Assembly: GCF_001426925.1 (NCBI RefSeq)
Contig: NZ_LMFR01000012.1
Location: 468,656-532,655, forward strand
DNA from: Microbacterium sp. Root53
Lineage (GTDB): Bacteria > Actinomycetota > Actinomycetes > Actinomycetales > Microbacteriaceae
DNA length: 64,000 nucleotides
Reading direction: 5' to 3'
The notes under the pieces were generated by a model. That model had not been told where the DNA came from and did no database searches. It saw only the letters and a list, made by a program, of their open reading frames with translations. The position numbers and the translations under genes were made by a program. Numbering within the stretch: position 1 is the stretch's first letter; the number at the start of each line of letters is the position of its first letter. Shown here piece after piece: positions 15,138-23,177 of this stretch.

Positions 15138-16061
15138 TCAGAGGTCCTGAGCGAACCTCCCCTCGAGACGGCGGAACACGGCCTGGCCGATCAGGATGGT
15201 GGCCAGGGAGATGAGGGAGGCCCACAGCGTGAGCCAGCCCAGGTCGGGGTGCAGCGGGATGCCGAGCTCGGAGATCCGCCCGCGCGACACCGGCTCCCAG
15301 AACGCGTAGTGGAACAGCTCCACCGCCACGGTGATGGGGTTCAGCATGTACAGCTGCAGCAGCCAGCCGGGGAACGCGTCGCGCACCATCGTCCAGAAGT
15401 ACAGGACCGGCGACGCCCACGTGACGAGCATCAGGAGCAGCTCGACGATCGGCTCGGCGTCGCGGAAGCGCACGTTCACTGCGCCGAAGAACAGCCCGGC
15501 GCCGAACGCGACCATCGCCAGGATCAGGATGCCCGCGAGGAACGCCAGCACGCTCATGACCGTGATGTTGACGATCCATCCCATGAACAGGCAGACGATC
15601 AGGAGGAGGCCCACCTGCGGGAGGAAGTGCACGAACGCGACGAAGACCGCGGAGACCGAGAACAGCTGGCGCGGCAGGTAGACCTTCCGCACGAGCGGCG
15701 CGTTGCCGACGATCGACCGCGTCGCGTTGCCGAACGCCTCGTTGAAGAAGTTGATGCCGATGATGCCGCTGAACAGGTACACCGGGTAGTTCGGGACGGT
15801 GTCGCCGAGCTTCATGAAGACGCCCATGATGAGCCAGAACACCAGGAACTGCGTGGCGGGCCGGACGTACGACCAGGTCCAGCCGAGCACCGAGTTGCGA
15901 TAGCGCGTCGTGACGCCGGTGCGCACGAGGAGCTTCAGCAGGTAGTGCCACCGGAACACGTCGAGCAGCCCGCGGCTGGTGCCGGGGGTCTGGAACTCCG
16001 AGCGCGGCACGTGCGCGAACAGGTCGGGCGCGGAGACTTCGGGTTCACTCGGCACGAGCAC
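15138..16061 (-). CDS. Polysaccharide ABC exporter permease, Wzm/TagG type, 307 aa
   Basis: An integral membrane subunit of the ABC-2 family with six hydrophobic helices after a cytoplasmic N-terminal stretch; VRTGVTTRYRNSVLGWTWSYVRP is the amphipathic entry helix and coupling region of Wzm/RfbD/TagG proteins. With the ATPase downstream it forms a 2+2 exporter for a lipid-linked glycan. The annotated GTG (16061) and a GTG two codons later (16055) are both possible. A TAGGAT box at 16064-16069 lies 8 bases before the second, so a leaderless transcript starting near 16055 is plausible. Confidence 0.92.
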   Translation of the reverse strand: MLVPSEPEVSAPDLFAHVPRSEFQTPGTSRGLLDVFRWHYLLKLLVRTGVTTRYRNSVLGWTWSYVRPATQFLVFWLIMGVFMKLGDTVPNYPVYLFSGIIGINFFNEAFGNATRSIVGNAPLVRKVYLPRQLFSVSAVFVAFVHFLPQVGLLLIVCLFMGWIVNITVMSVLAFLAGILILAMVAFGAGLFFGAVNVRFRDAEPIVELLLMLVTWASPVLYFWTMVRDAFPGWLLQLYMLNPITVAVELFHYAFWEPVSRGRISELGIPLHPDLGWLTLWASLISLATILIGQAVFRRLEGRFAQDL

Positions 16062-16108
16062 TCATCCTAGGACAGGGCGACACGGGGAAAGCTGGATGCG
16101 TCGTCGCT

Positions 16109-17206
16109 TCAGAGGTCGGCGTGGACCTGCCACACGCGCTCCGCGGCTCCCGCCCAGGAGAACGCGCGCGACCTGTCCCGCCCCAGCACGCGCAGCCGGC
16201 CGGCGTCGCCCGTGAGCCAGCCGTCCGCCAGGGCGTCGACGAGCGCATCCTCGAGGCCCGACTCGGGGACCACGAGGCCGCCGTCGAGCACGACCTCGCG
16301 ATGCACGTCGGTGTCGACCGCGACGACCGGCGTGCCGAGCGCCATGGCCTCGACGACGCGCCACGGCCACGCGGCGCGCAGTCCCGTCGCAAGGAGCACG
16401 GCCGCGGCGCCCAGGACGGCCGCCCGGTCGCCCTGATCGAGCCCGGACCGCGCGTGCACGCGGTCCGCCGCCACCCCCGACGAGGTGGCGAGCGCGGAGA
16501 CGCCCTCCTCCTGCCCCTCGGGCACGTCGATCACGACGACGTCGAGTCCGGTGGGAGCCGCCGCGCGGAAGCCCGCCGCGAGCCCGTCGGAGGCGGCGGT
16601 GCCGCCCGCCATCACCAGGTACCCGGCGGGCAGCTTCAGCTCGCGGCGGCGGGCGTCCGCGTCCGTGGGCACGGCGAAGCCGTCGGGCTGGGCGCCGGCG
16701 ATCACGCGGATTCGCTCGCCGAACCGCGCGTAGACCTCCAGCCTCTCGGCCATCGCGTGAGTCGGCACGATCACCGCGTCCGCGTGGCGCGCGGCGCGGC
16801 GCAGCAGGCCCCGCTCGGCCATCGCGACGGCGCGCGGCAGCTCGTCGGGCGCCTCCCAGGCGCGCAGGTCCCACAGGGTCACGACGGTCTGGTCGTGGTC
16901 GTGCACGCGGTCGTGCCGCACGAGCGGGGCCAGCAGGGTCGGCGAGTGGATCATCCCCCCGCCGACACCGGCCACCACGCCGAGCTGCCATGCGGCGGCG
17001 GTCTCGCGGCGGCCGAGCGGGAGGCGCCGGCCGGGGGCGACGCCCGCGATGGCGGGCAGCGTGCCCGCGGGAGCGATCGCCTCGACCGCGCAGCCCGACG
17101 GCGCCGTCTCGGCGAGCGCCGCCGCCAGGCCGCGCGACGCCATCGCGAGGTCGGGGTGGGTGGCGGAGACGAGCTGGTCGAGCACGACGCGAAGGGTGAC
17201 CGTCAT
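16109..17206 (-). CDS. Glycosyltransferase, GT-B fold (GT4-like), 365 aa
   Basis: A two-lobed glycosyltransferase. The N-terminal acceptor lobe contains VVAGVGGGMIHSPTLLAPL and ADAVIVPTHAMAERL; the C-terminal donor lobe has VVEAMALGTPVVAVDTDVHREVV, the E-x7-type motif of GT4 enzymes, and the start of a conserved helix at FSWAGAAERVWQVH. No membrane segment is present, so it acts in the cytoplasm, probably on the polymer exported by the neighbouring ABC system. The gene has its own leaderless-type promoter (TAAGGT at 17214-17219, 7 bases before the ATG). Donor sugar unknown. Confidence 0.85.
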   Translation of the reverse strand: MTVTLRVVLDQLVSATHPDLAMASRGLAAALAETAPSGCAVEAIAPAGTLPAIAGVAPGRRLPLGRRETAAAWQLGVVAGVGGGMIHSPTLLAPLVRHDRVHDHDQTVVTLWDLRAWEAPDELPRAVAMAERGLLRRAARHADAVIVPTHAMAERLEVYARFGERIRVIAGAQPDGFAVPTDADARRRELKLPAGYLVMAGGTAASDGLAAGFRAAAPTGLDVVVIDVPEGQEEGVSALATSSGVAADRVHARSGLDQGDRAAVLGAAAVLLATGLRAAWPWRVVEAMALGTPVVAVDTDVHREVVLDGGLVVPESGLEDALVDALADGWLTGDAGRLRVLGRDRSRAFSWAGAAERVWQVHADL

Positions 17207-17213
17207 GCCTCGA

Positions 17214-17219
17214 ACCTTA
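17214..17219 (-). promoter_or_regulatory. -10 box (TAAGGT) of the GT4-like gene, leaderless arrangement
   Basis: TAAGGT on the minus strand is followed by exactly 7 bases and then the ATG at 17206, so transcription should start at or next to the start codon. No ribosome site is present. Confidence 0.5.
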
Positions 17220-17255
17220 GTCAGCCCGCCCGGGAGGAAGCCTGGGCAGACCGAC

Positions 17256-18740
17256 CTACGGCGCGGGGGTCTCGGTCTCCTCCACGGGGTGCAGCGTCGC
17301 CGCGATCAGCTCGCGGATCGCCGGGTAGTCGGGATTCTCGGGGTCGGGCACGGTCGGCGGCGCCAGCTCCACCGTGGTGACCGGCTGCTCCTTCGCCTTC
17401 AGCCCGAGGTCCACGAAGTACGACAGCATCGACTGCGGCAGGTCCGTCTCGACCAGGTTCTGGCCCGCCTGCGCGACCGCCTGGAAGCGCGTCAGCACGA
17501 CCTCGGGGGTGAACTGCGCGAGGATCGCCTCCTGCAGCTGGCGCTGGCGCTTCATGCGGTCCCAGTCGCTGGTCGTGTAGCGCGAGCGGGCGTACCACTG
17601 CGCGGTGTCGCCGTCCATGCGCTGCACGCCCGGCTCGATCCAGCCGATCGCCCACTCCTCGGCCGGCTGGCCCTCGTAGGCGGGCCCGCCGCCCTTGGGC
17701 AGGCGCTGCGTGACCTCGATCTCGACGCCTCCGAGGGCGTCGACCAGATCCGCGAAGCCGTGCATGTCGATGAAGACGTAGTACGGGATCTCGATGCCGA
17801 GGATGCCCTCGGCCGCGTCCTTGGTGGCCTCGACCCCGGGCGACGAGCCATGCCCGGCCGCGTCGGGGTAGAGCTCGGCGCCGTCGCGGCAGAGCTCGAC
17901 CTCGGTGCGCAGCTGGTTGATGCCCGAGCCCCAGCCGCACTCCGGGTCCGCATGCCCCTCGTGCCCGTACGGATACAGGTCCTGCATGGGACCGGGGCTG
18001 AACGGGAAGTGCGGGAGGTCGCGCGGGATGCCCGTGATGGTCGTGGCGCCGGTCTCGGCGTGGATGGAGACGACCGAGATGCTGTCGAATCGCATCGAGT
18101 CGCGGCCCTCGCCGCTGTCGGCTCCGAGCAGCAGGATGTTGTAGTACCCCTCGCTGGGCGGCACGGTGGGCCCGCCCAGGCCGAACACCGAGCCGATCGC
18201 GTCGCGCGCCGCGCCGACCGTCCCCGCCCCGTAGGCGGCCGTGCCGCCCGACACGACCATGAGCGCGACCGAGAGCAGGGCGATGCCGTACCGCGCGGGC
18301 GTGCGGGTCCGCACGAGGCGCACGAGCCGCAGCGTGTCGATGCCGAGCACGATCCAGAGCACGCCGTACGCGGCGATCAGCACCTGCGCGATCGTCAGGA
18401 TGGCGCCGCTCACGTTCACGGGCCCGATGCGCCACGAGGTCAGCAGCCACACGACGCCGTCGCGCCACAGCAGCGTCCCGAGCAGGAAGAGGATGATGAT
18501 CCCCCACGCCCAGAGCGTCGCGCCGAGGCCGAATCGGCCGAGTCTGCGACTGCCGGCCAGCGCCTGCGCGGACCCCGGGATCAGCCACCCGAGCACGACG
18601 AGCCACCAGCCGCGGCGGGTCATCATCCGCTCGTCCGCCGGGTCGGGGCGCCGCAGCGGGCGCTGCTCGATGAGAGCGCCCCCCATCGCGGGGCGCGCGT
18701 GATGCGCGACCCCGCGGGATCGCGTGGCGGCTGCCGTCAC
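17256..18740 (-). CDS. LCP family (LytR-CpsA-Psr) glycopolymer ligase, 494 aa
   Basis: LCP proteins transfer lipid-linked glycopolymers onto peptidoglycan outside the cell. The N-terminal 170 residues hold about four hydrophobic helices, more than the single anchor of classical LCPs. The catalytic domain starts at YYNILLLGADSGEGRDSMRFDSISVVSI, with arginine and aspartate residues that bind the pyrophosphate head, and continues with TTITGIPRDLPHF, INQLRTEVEL and YARSRYTTSDWDRMKRQRQLQEAI. It is the logical last step of the glycan locus upstream. The GTG start at 18740 is uncertain; a Met-Met pair about 39 codons in, just before the first helix, is an alternative. It lies 28 bases after purE in the same direction. 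Confidence 0.93.
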   Translation of the reverse strand: MTAAATRSRGVAHHARPAMGGALIEQRPLRRPDPADERMMTRRGWWLVVLGWLIPGSAQALAGSRRLGRFGLGATLWAWGIIILFLLGTLLWRDGVVWLLTSWRIGPVNVSGAILTIAQVLIAAYGVLWIVLGIDTLRLVRLVRTRTPARYGIALLSVALMVVSGGTAAYGAGTVGAARDAIGSVFGLGGPTVPPSEGYYNILLLGADSGEGRDSMRFDSISVVSIHAETGATTITGIPRDLPHFPFSPGPMQDLYPYGHEGHADPECGWGSGINQLRTEVELCRDGAELYPDAAGHGSSPGVEATKDAAEGILGIEIPYYVFIDMHGFADLVDALGGVEIEVTQRLPKGGGPAYEGQPAEEWAIGWIEPGVQRMDGDTAQWYARSRYTTSDWDRMKRQRQLQEAILAQFTPEVVLTRFQAVAQAGQNLVETDLPQSMLSYFVDLGLKAKEQPVTTVELAPPTVPDPENPDYPAIRELIAATLHPVEETETPAP

Positions 18741-18768
18741 CGCACCGGTCCGCTCGTGGCCCGCGAGG

Positions 18769-19275
<507 letters not shown>

Positions 19276-19282
19276 GCGCCCC

Positions 19283-19288
19283 AGGCTA
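19283..19288 (-). promoter_or_regulatory. -10 box (TAGCCT) of purE, leaderless arrangement
   Basis: TAGCCT is separated by 7 bases from the GTG start of purE, with no ribosome site in between. Confidence 0.5.
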
Positions 19289-19398
19289 GGCCGAGAGCCT
19301 GGACGTTCCCGGATGCGACCCGGGAAACGGGCGGGTTTCGGCCCGGAATGACGGCATACACGACCGTTTCGCTCGGGTCGCCGGGTGGGCGCGCCCGA

Positions 19399-20517
19399 TC
19401 AGGCGAAGAAGTCCGCGGCGGCGCGGGCCTCGTACGCGACGTCGTCGAGGTCGTCGCCCAGCGTGTTGACGTGCCCGACCTTCCGGCCGGGACGCGGGTC
19501 CTTGCCGTACGTGTGGATCTTCGCCGTCGGGTGCTGGGACATCGCGGCCGCGAACCGGTCGGTGAGCCCGGCGTCCTTCGGGCCGCCGAGGATGTTCACC
19601 ATCACCGCCCAGTCGGCGAGCGGATCCGTCGCGCCGAGCGGCAGGTCGAGGACGGCGCGCAGGTGCTGCTCGAACTGGCTCGTCACGGAGCCGTCCTGCG
19701 TCCAGTGGCCGCTGTTGTGCGGCCGCATCGCGAGCTCGTTGACGAGGATGCGCTCGTCCGGGGTCTCGAACAGCTCGACCGCGAGCATGCCGGTCACGCC
19801 GAGGCCCTCGGCGATGGTCACGCCGATGCGGGCGGCCACCTCCATCAGCTTCTCGCTCGCGCGGGGCGCGGGCGCGATGACCTCGGCGCACACGCCGTCG
19901 CGCTGCACGGTCTCGACCACGGGGTACGCGACGACCTCGCCGCCGGGGCGCCGGGCGACCTGCTGCGCGAGCTCGCGTGTGAACGGCACCAGCTCCTCGA
20001 CCAGCAGCGGCCCCTCGACGGCCTCGAACCAGTCCGCGGCGGCCGCGGCGTCGGACACCACGCGCACGCCCTTGCCGTCGTAGCCGCCGCGCGGAGTCTT
20101 CACGACCGCGCGACCGCCGTGGTCGTCGAGGAACGCCTTCAGGTCCTCCTGGCTCTCGACGGCGGCCCAGTCGGGCTGGGGCGCGCCGAGCTCGGCCAGC
20201 CGACGGCGCATCACGAGCTTGTCCTGCGCGAACTGCAGCGCATCCGGACCGGGGTGCACCGCGACGCCCGCGTCGACGAGCGCGCGCAGCACGGGCTGCG
20301 GGACGTGCTCGTGGTCGAACGTGATGACGTCGACGTCCTTCGCGAACTCCAGCACGGTGTCGACGTCGCGGTAGTCGCCGACGGAGGTCGCCGCGAGCGA
20401 TGCGGCCATCCCGTCGCCCTCCGCGAGGACCCGCAGCTCGACGCCCAGCTCGACCGCGGGCGCGATCATCATCCGCGCCAGCTGTCCCCCGCCGATCACG
20501 CCGACTCGCATACCCAT
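19399..20517 (-). CDS. purK: N5-carboxyaminoimidazole ribonucleotide synthase PurK, 372 aa
   Basis: An ATP-grasp enzyme that carboxylates AIR with bicarbonate and ATP. The N-terminus has VGVIGGGQLARMMIAPA; the ATP-grasp part includes VVKTPRGGYDGKGVRVV, LLVEELVPFTRELAQQVAR, and near the end NELAMRPHNSGHWT with the metal-binding glutamate and asparagine. GGAGG precedes two in-frame ATGs: one 4 bases after it (20517) and one 10 bases after it (20511). I chose the first. The product passes directly to PurE, encoded next. Confidence 0.96.
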   Translation of the reverse strand: MGMRVGVIGGGQLARMMIAPAVELGVELRVLAEGDGMAASLAATSVGDYRDVDTVLEFAKDVDVITFDHEHVPQPVLRALVDAGVAVHPGPDALQFAQDKLVMRRRLAELGAPQPDWAAVESQEDLKAFLDDHGGRAVVKTPRGGYDGKGVRVVSDAAAAADWFEAVEGPLLVEELVPFTRELAQQVARRPGGEVVAYPVVETVQRDGVCAEVIAPAPRASEKLMEVAARIGVTIAEGLGVTGMLAVELFETPDERILVNELAMRPHNSGHWTQDGSVTSQFEQHLRAVLDLPLGATDPLADWAVMVNILGGPKDAGLTDRFAAAMSQHPTAKIHTYGKDPRPGRKVGHVNTLGDDLDDVAYEARAAADFFA

Positions 20518-20627
20518 AGATCCTCCAAGTTGGTCAGGCTCCATCTTCGCGCATCCCGCACAACCCCGTTCGTCGCCCCGTCGGCCCCGCGTCCACAGCG
20601 TTCACTTCTGAAAAGAAAGCGCCCGAT

Positions 20628-21155
20628 CTAAAGAAGGCTGTCCCGGTGCGCGAGGATCTGGTTCATCTCGACCTGGTCGGCGAGGACCTCTCCGATGAGA
20701 ACAGCGCCAGGCACGTCCTTCATGACCAGCTGCCCCTCGACGCCGTCCGACAGCGTGAGGGTGCCGGTTCCGCGCATCCGCTGCAGCACGCTCCGCCGTG
20801 TCCCGACCGTGTACCCCCGCGCGTGCGACATCTCCACGCGGGACCGCGAGAGCATGCCGTTCCGGCTGATCACCCGCCGAGTGGTGATCGTGTAGGTGCG
20901 CGACAGCCAGACCGCGAACGGCAGGACGACGCCGAGCAGCACGAGCGCGCCCGCCGCCGCCAGAAGCATCCAGTCCTCGAAGGGCGCAGGCAGGTTGCCG
21001 TACAGGAAGCCGACGGCTCCCGCGACCGCGATGAGGAGCGCGGCCGACCACGCCAGGCTGCCGGCGTGACCGCGAAGCGTGGCGATGACCAGCTCGGGCG
21101 CGGGCGCGCCGGGGGGCGGCGTCACGGGACGCGAACCCGGGGTCGGCTGGCTCAC
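20628..21155 (-). CDS. PH-domain (YdbT-like) membrane protein, 175 aa
   Basis: Two hydrophobic helices (about residues 32-52 and 62-85) are followed by a bacterial pleckstrin-homology domain beginning SRTYTITTRRVISRNGMLSRSRVEMSHARGY-like, which matches the bPH2 pattern of T-x-x-R-x-x-x-x-x-G that packs against the membrane. Its cellular role is unknown; relatives are small membrane proteins of actinobacteria often found beside purK and birA. The stop is TAG. The likely GTG start at 21155 follows a purine-rich GGAGGG that could act as ribosome site. Confidence 0.75.
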   Translation of the reverse strand: MSQPTPGSRPVTPPPGAPAPELVIATLRGHAGSLAWSAALLIAVAGAVGFLYGNLPAPFEDWMLLAAAGALVLLGVVLPFAVWLSRTYTITTRRVISRNGMLSRSRVEMSHARGYTVGTRRSVLQRMRGTGTLTLSDGVEGQLVMKDVPGAVLIGEVLADQVEMNQILAHRDSLL

Positions 21156-21209
21156 CCCTCCATTGTGCCCACGGGGACCGACACGGCCCGCCGGGCGCGC
21201 CGGGGGGGC

Positions 21210-21959
21210 TCAGCCGACGGCGCGGGCGTGCACGACGTCGCCCGCCGACACGGCACGGTCGCCGACCAGGAGGCGGCCCTCCGCGTCGAGCGCGCGGGCT
21301 CGGCCCCGCAGCGTCGAGCCGTCCGGCAGGGACACCGCGACCTCGCGTCCGATCGTCACGCAGCGCTCCGCGACCACGCCGTGCACGCCGGGGGCGCCCG
21401 ACGCGGCGAGCGCGCCGAGCAGCCGGTCGAGCTCCGCGAGGTAGTCGGCCACGAGCGCGTCCTCGTCGCAGGACTCCCCGAGCGCGGCGAAGGACGTCGC
21501 GGTCGGCACCGGCAGGTCCTCCGCGGCCATCGCCGTGTTCACGCCGGACCCGATCACGACCGCATCCGGATCGCCGGTGCCCTCCGCGAGGATGCCGCAG
21601 ATCTTGCGTCCGTCGACCAGCACGTCGTTGGGCCACTTCACCCCGACTCCGCGGCCCGGCAGCTGCGCCGCGACCGCGTGGGCCATCGCGGCGCCCGCGG
21701 CGAGCGGAATCCATCCGCGCGCGGCGGGCGGCACCTCGGGCACGCGCACCAGCACGGACACGGCGAGCGCGGAGTCCGCCGGCGCCTGCCACACGCGGTC
21801 CAGGCGGCCGCGCCCGGCGCGCTGGTCGCGCGTGAGCAGCACCGACAGGTGCGGCAGCGACGCATCGGCGGCCGCGGCCACCAGATCCGCGTTGGTCGAC
21901 CCGGTCGACTCCACCTGCCGCCATGCCCCGGCGACGCCCCGCGCCCGCTCGAACTCCAT
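21210..21959 (-). CDS. birA: Biotin--[acetyl-CoA-carboxylase] ligase BirA, 249 aa
   Basis: It activates biotin with ATP and attaches it to the lysine of the carboxylase carrier domain. Motifs: STGSTNADL at about residue 18, RDQRAGRGRLDRVW (the biotinyl-AMP loop, equivalent to GRGRxGRxW), VGVKWPNDVLVDGRKICGIL and GSGVNT. It has no N-terminal helix-turn-helix, so it is a simple ligase and not a repressor. Likely substrates are the carrier domains encoded at 31083-32852 and 35676-37589. Its divergent neighbour is the carboxylase beta subunit, but a foreign-looking gene now sits between them (21982-23065). A TAGGCT box lies 6 bases before the ATG. Confidence 0.95.
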   Translation of the reverse strand: MEFERARGVAGAWRQVESTGSTNADLVAAAADASLPHLSVLLTRDQRAGRGRLDRVWQAPADSALAVSVLVRVPEVPPAARGWIPLAAGAAMAHAVAAQLPGRGVGVKWPNDVLVDGRKICGILAEGTGDPDAVVIGSGVNTAMAAEDLPVPTATSFAALGESCDEDALVADYLAELDRLLGALAASGAPGVHGVVAERCVTIGREVAVSLPDGSTLRGRARALDAEGRLLVGDRAVSAGDVVHARAVG

Positions 21960-21965
21960 GCCGGA

Positions 21966-21971
21966 AGCCTA
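21966..21971 (-). promoter_or_regulatory. -10 box (TAGGCT) of birA, leaderless arrangement
   Basis: TAGGCT lies 6 bases before the birA ATG. The matching -35 position (about 21989-21994) falls inside the left 73-bp repeat, so birA expression may have been changed by that element. Confidence 0.5.
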
Positions 21972-21981
21972 AGGTCACGCC

Positions 21982-22054
21982 GGACAAGGACTCCTCCGCC
22001 GCACAAGGATGATCGGGCGGCCGGCTTCCTGGTCTCACGCATTCCTCCTTGTCC
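21982..22054. repeat. 73-bp quasi-palindromic repeat, left copy bracketing the DUF559 gene
   Basis: The ends are inverted (GGACAAGGA / TCCTTGTCC). Compared by eye without gaps with the copy at 22993-23065, 50 of 73 positions match in inverted orientation and 46 of 73 in direct orientation, because both copies are imperfect palindromes. The most conserved blocks are the ACAAGGA ends and an internal GATCATCC. It ends about 106 bases before the gene it brackets. Confidence 0.7.
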
Positions 22055-22160
22055 CGTGCGACGGCCGACCGCTCGTCCACCGTCCGCCCTCACGGGCCGC
22101 CTTCTCCCGATCGACGCGGTGGCCGCCCCGACGGCGCCTCGCCCACGCCAGGCTCGGCCC

Positions 22161-22982
22161 ATGGACCTGGTGCGGGAGCTCGCGGCGCGCGGCGGCTGGG
22201 CGAGCCGGCGGGCGCTCATCGCCGCGGGATGGCATCCCCGGAAGCTGCGCCAGGCGGCGCTCGAGGCAGGGCTTCCCCTCGTGCGCCGGCAGTGGCTGCT
22301 CCTGCCTTCCGCACCACCTGGAGTGCGCGAGGCGGCACGTGTCGGCGGCCGCCTGACGTGCGTCGCCGAGGCGGAGCGCATCGGCCTCTGGATCCCCCGG
22401 CGGGATCCGCGACCCCACATCGCGGTCCCGCGGAACGCGGATCTCACCCCGCGCGGCATCGCCCACTGGTCGACCGGCCCCGCTCCGGCGGCGGGCCTGC
22501 TGGTGGACCCGATCGAGAACGTGCTGCATCACACCGCGTCCTGCCTCACCGAGCTCGAGACCTTCGCGATCTGGGAGTCCGCCATCCGCAAGGGGCTGAT
22601 CACCGTCGACGCGATTCGACGCATCCGCTGGACGACCACCGCGGCTCGCCGTGTCGCCGCCGACGTCGGGGCCCACTCGGATGCGGGCACCGAGTCGTAC
22701 CTGGTCCGGCAGTGCCGAGCGGCCGGCATCCCCTGTCGCCAGCAGGTGCACCTGTACGGCCGCGATGTGGACGCGCTGATCGGCGACCATCTCGTGATCC
22801 AGGTCGACGGCTTCGCCTTCCACTCCGACGCCGCGACGCGCGCGGCCGACCTCGCCCACGACCGTCTGCTCCGGCTGCGGGGCTACACAGTCCTGCGGTT
22901 CACCTACGCCGACGTGATGCACCACTGGCCGGACGTCGAGGCCCAGATCCGGTCCGCGATGGCCCAGGGTCTGCACCTCTGA
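22161..22982 (+). CDS. DUF559/Vsr-fold endonuclease-like protein with AbiEi-type N-terminus, 273 aa
   Basis: The N-terminal 60 residues (VRELAARGGWASRRALIAAGWHPRKLRQAALEAG) look like the winged-helix domain of AbiEi-type proteins. The C-terminal 100 residues match the DUF559/very-short-patch-repair fold: RQQVHLYGRDVDALIGDHL, then VIQVDGFAFHSDAATRAADLAHDRLLRLRGYTVLRFTYADV. The D (in DVDAL) and D-G (in QVDG) sit where this nuclease fold binds metal, although the usual Glu before V-D-G is Gln. No partner toxin gene is adjacent. The gene stands between divergent birA and accB, which normally depend on each other, and is bracketed by two quasi-palindromic 73-bp repeats, the right one starting 10 bases after the stop. 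Function unknown; nuclease activity is inferred only. Confidence 0.7.
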   Translation: MDLVRELAARGGWASRRALIAAGWHPRKLRQAALEAGLPLVRRQWLLLPSAPPGVREAARVGGRLTCVAEAERIGLWIPRRDPRPHIAVPRNADLTPRGIAHWSTGPAPAAGLLVDPIENVLHHTASCLTELETFAIWESAIRKGLITVDAIRRIRWTTTAARRVAADVGAHSDAGTESYLVRQCRAAGIPCRQQVHLYGRDVDALIGDHLVIQVDGFAFHSDAATRAADLAHDRLLRLRGYTVLRFTYADVMHHWPDVEAQIRSAMAQGLHL

Positions 22983-22992
22983 CCCCGTCACC

Positions 22993-23065
22993 GCACAAGG
23001 AGAAGTCCACGAGACGAGGACGGATGGCGGCAGATCATCCTGGCGTCGCGCAGTCCTCCTTGTGC
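22993..23065. repeat. 73-bp quasi-palindromic repeat, right copy bracketing the DUF559 gene
   Basis: Ends GCACAAGGAG / CTCCTTGTGC are perfect inverted repeats, and about 24 of 36 positions of the two halves can pair. Same length as the left copy at 21982-22054. It starts 10 bases after the gene's stop and ends 112 bases before the accB start. Confidence 0.7.
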
Positions 23066-23164
23066 CGCGCCGGAGGCGGCGCCGTCGCCCCGGATGGCGA
23101 CACACCACACAGGTTCCTCCGGGTCGTTGTGCACGGCCGCCAAGGCCGGGCCGGGGTCCGCGGA

Positions 23165-23170
23165 TAGGGT
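23165..23170 (+). promoter_or_regulatory. -10 box (TAGGGT) of the carboxylase beta gene, leaderless arrangement
   Basis: TAGGGT is followed by 7 bases and the GTG at 23178. A CAAGGC sequence lies 18 bases upstream, at the same offset as CAAAGG before the alpha-subunit gene's -10 box (31070-31075). Confidence 0.5.
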
Positions 23171-23177
23171 GGAACGC

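Noticed and set aside
22161..22982. A type IV toxin-antitoxin pair (AbiEi/AbiEii) at either bracketed gene
   Set aside because: Only the N-terminal domain is AbiEi-like, and no nucleotidyltransferase toxin gene lies next to either gene.
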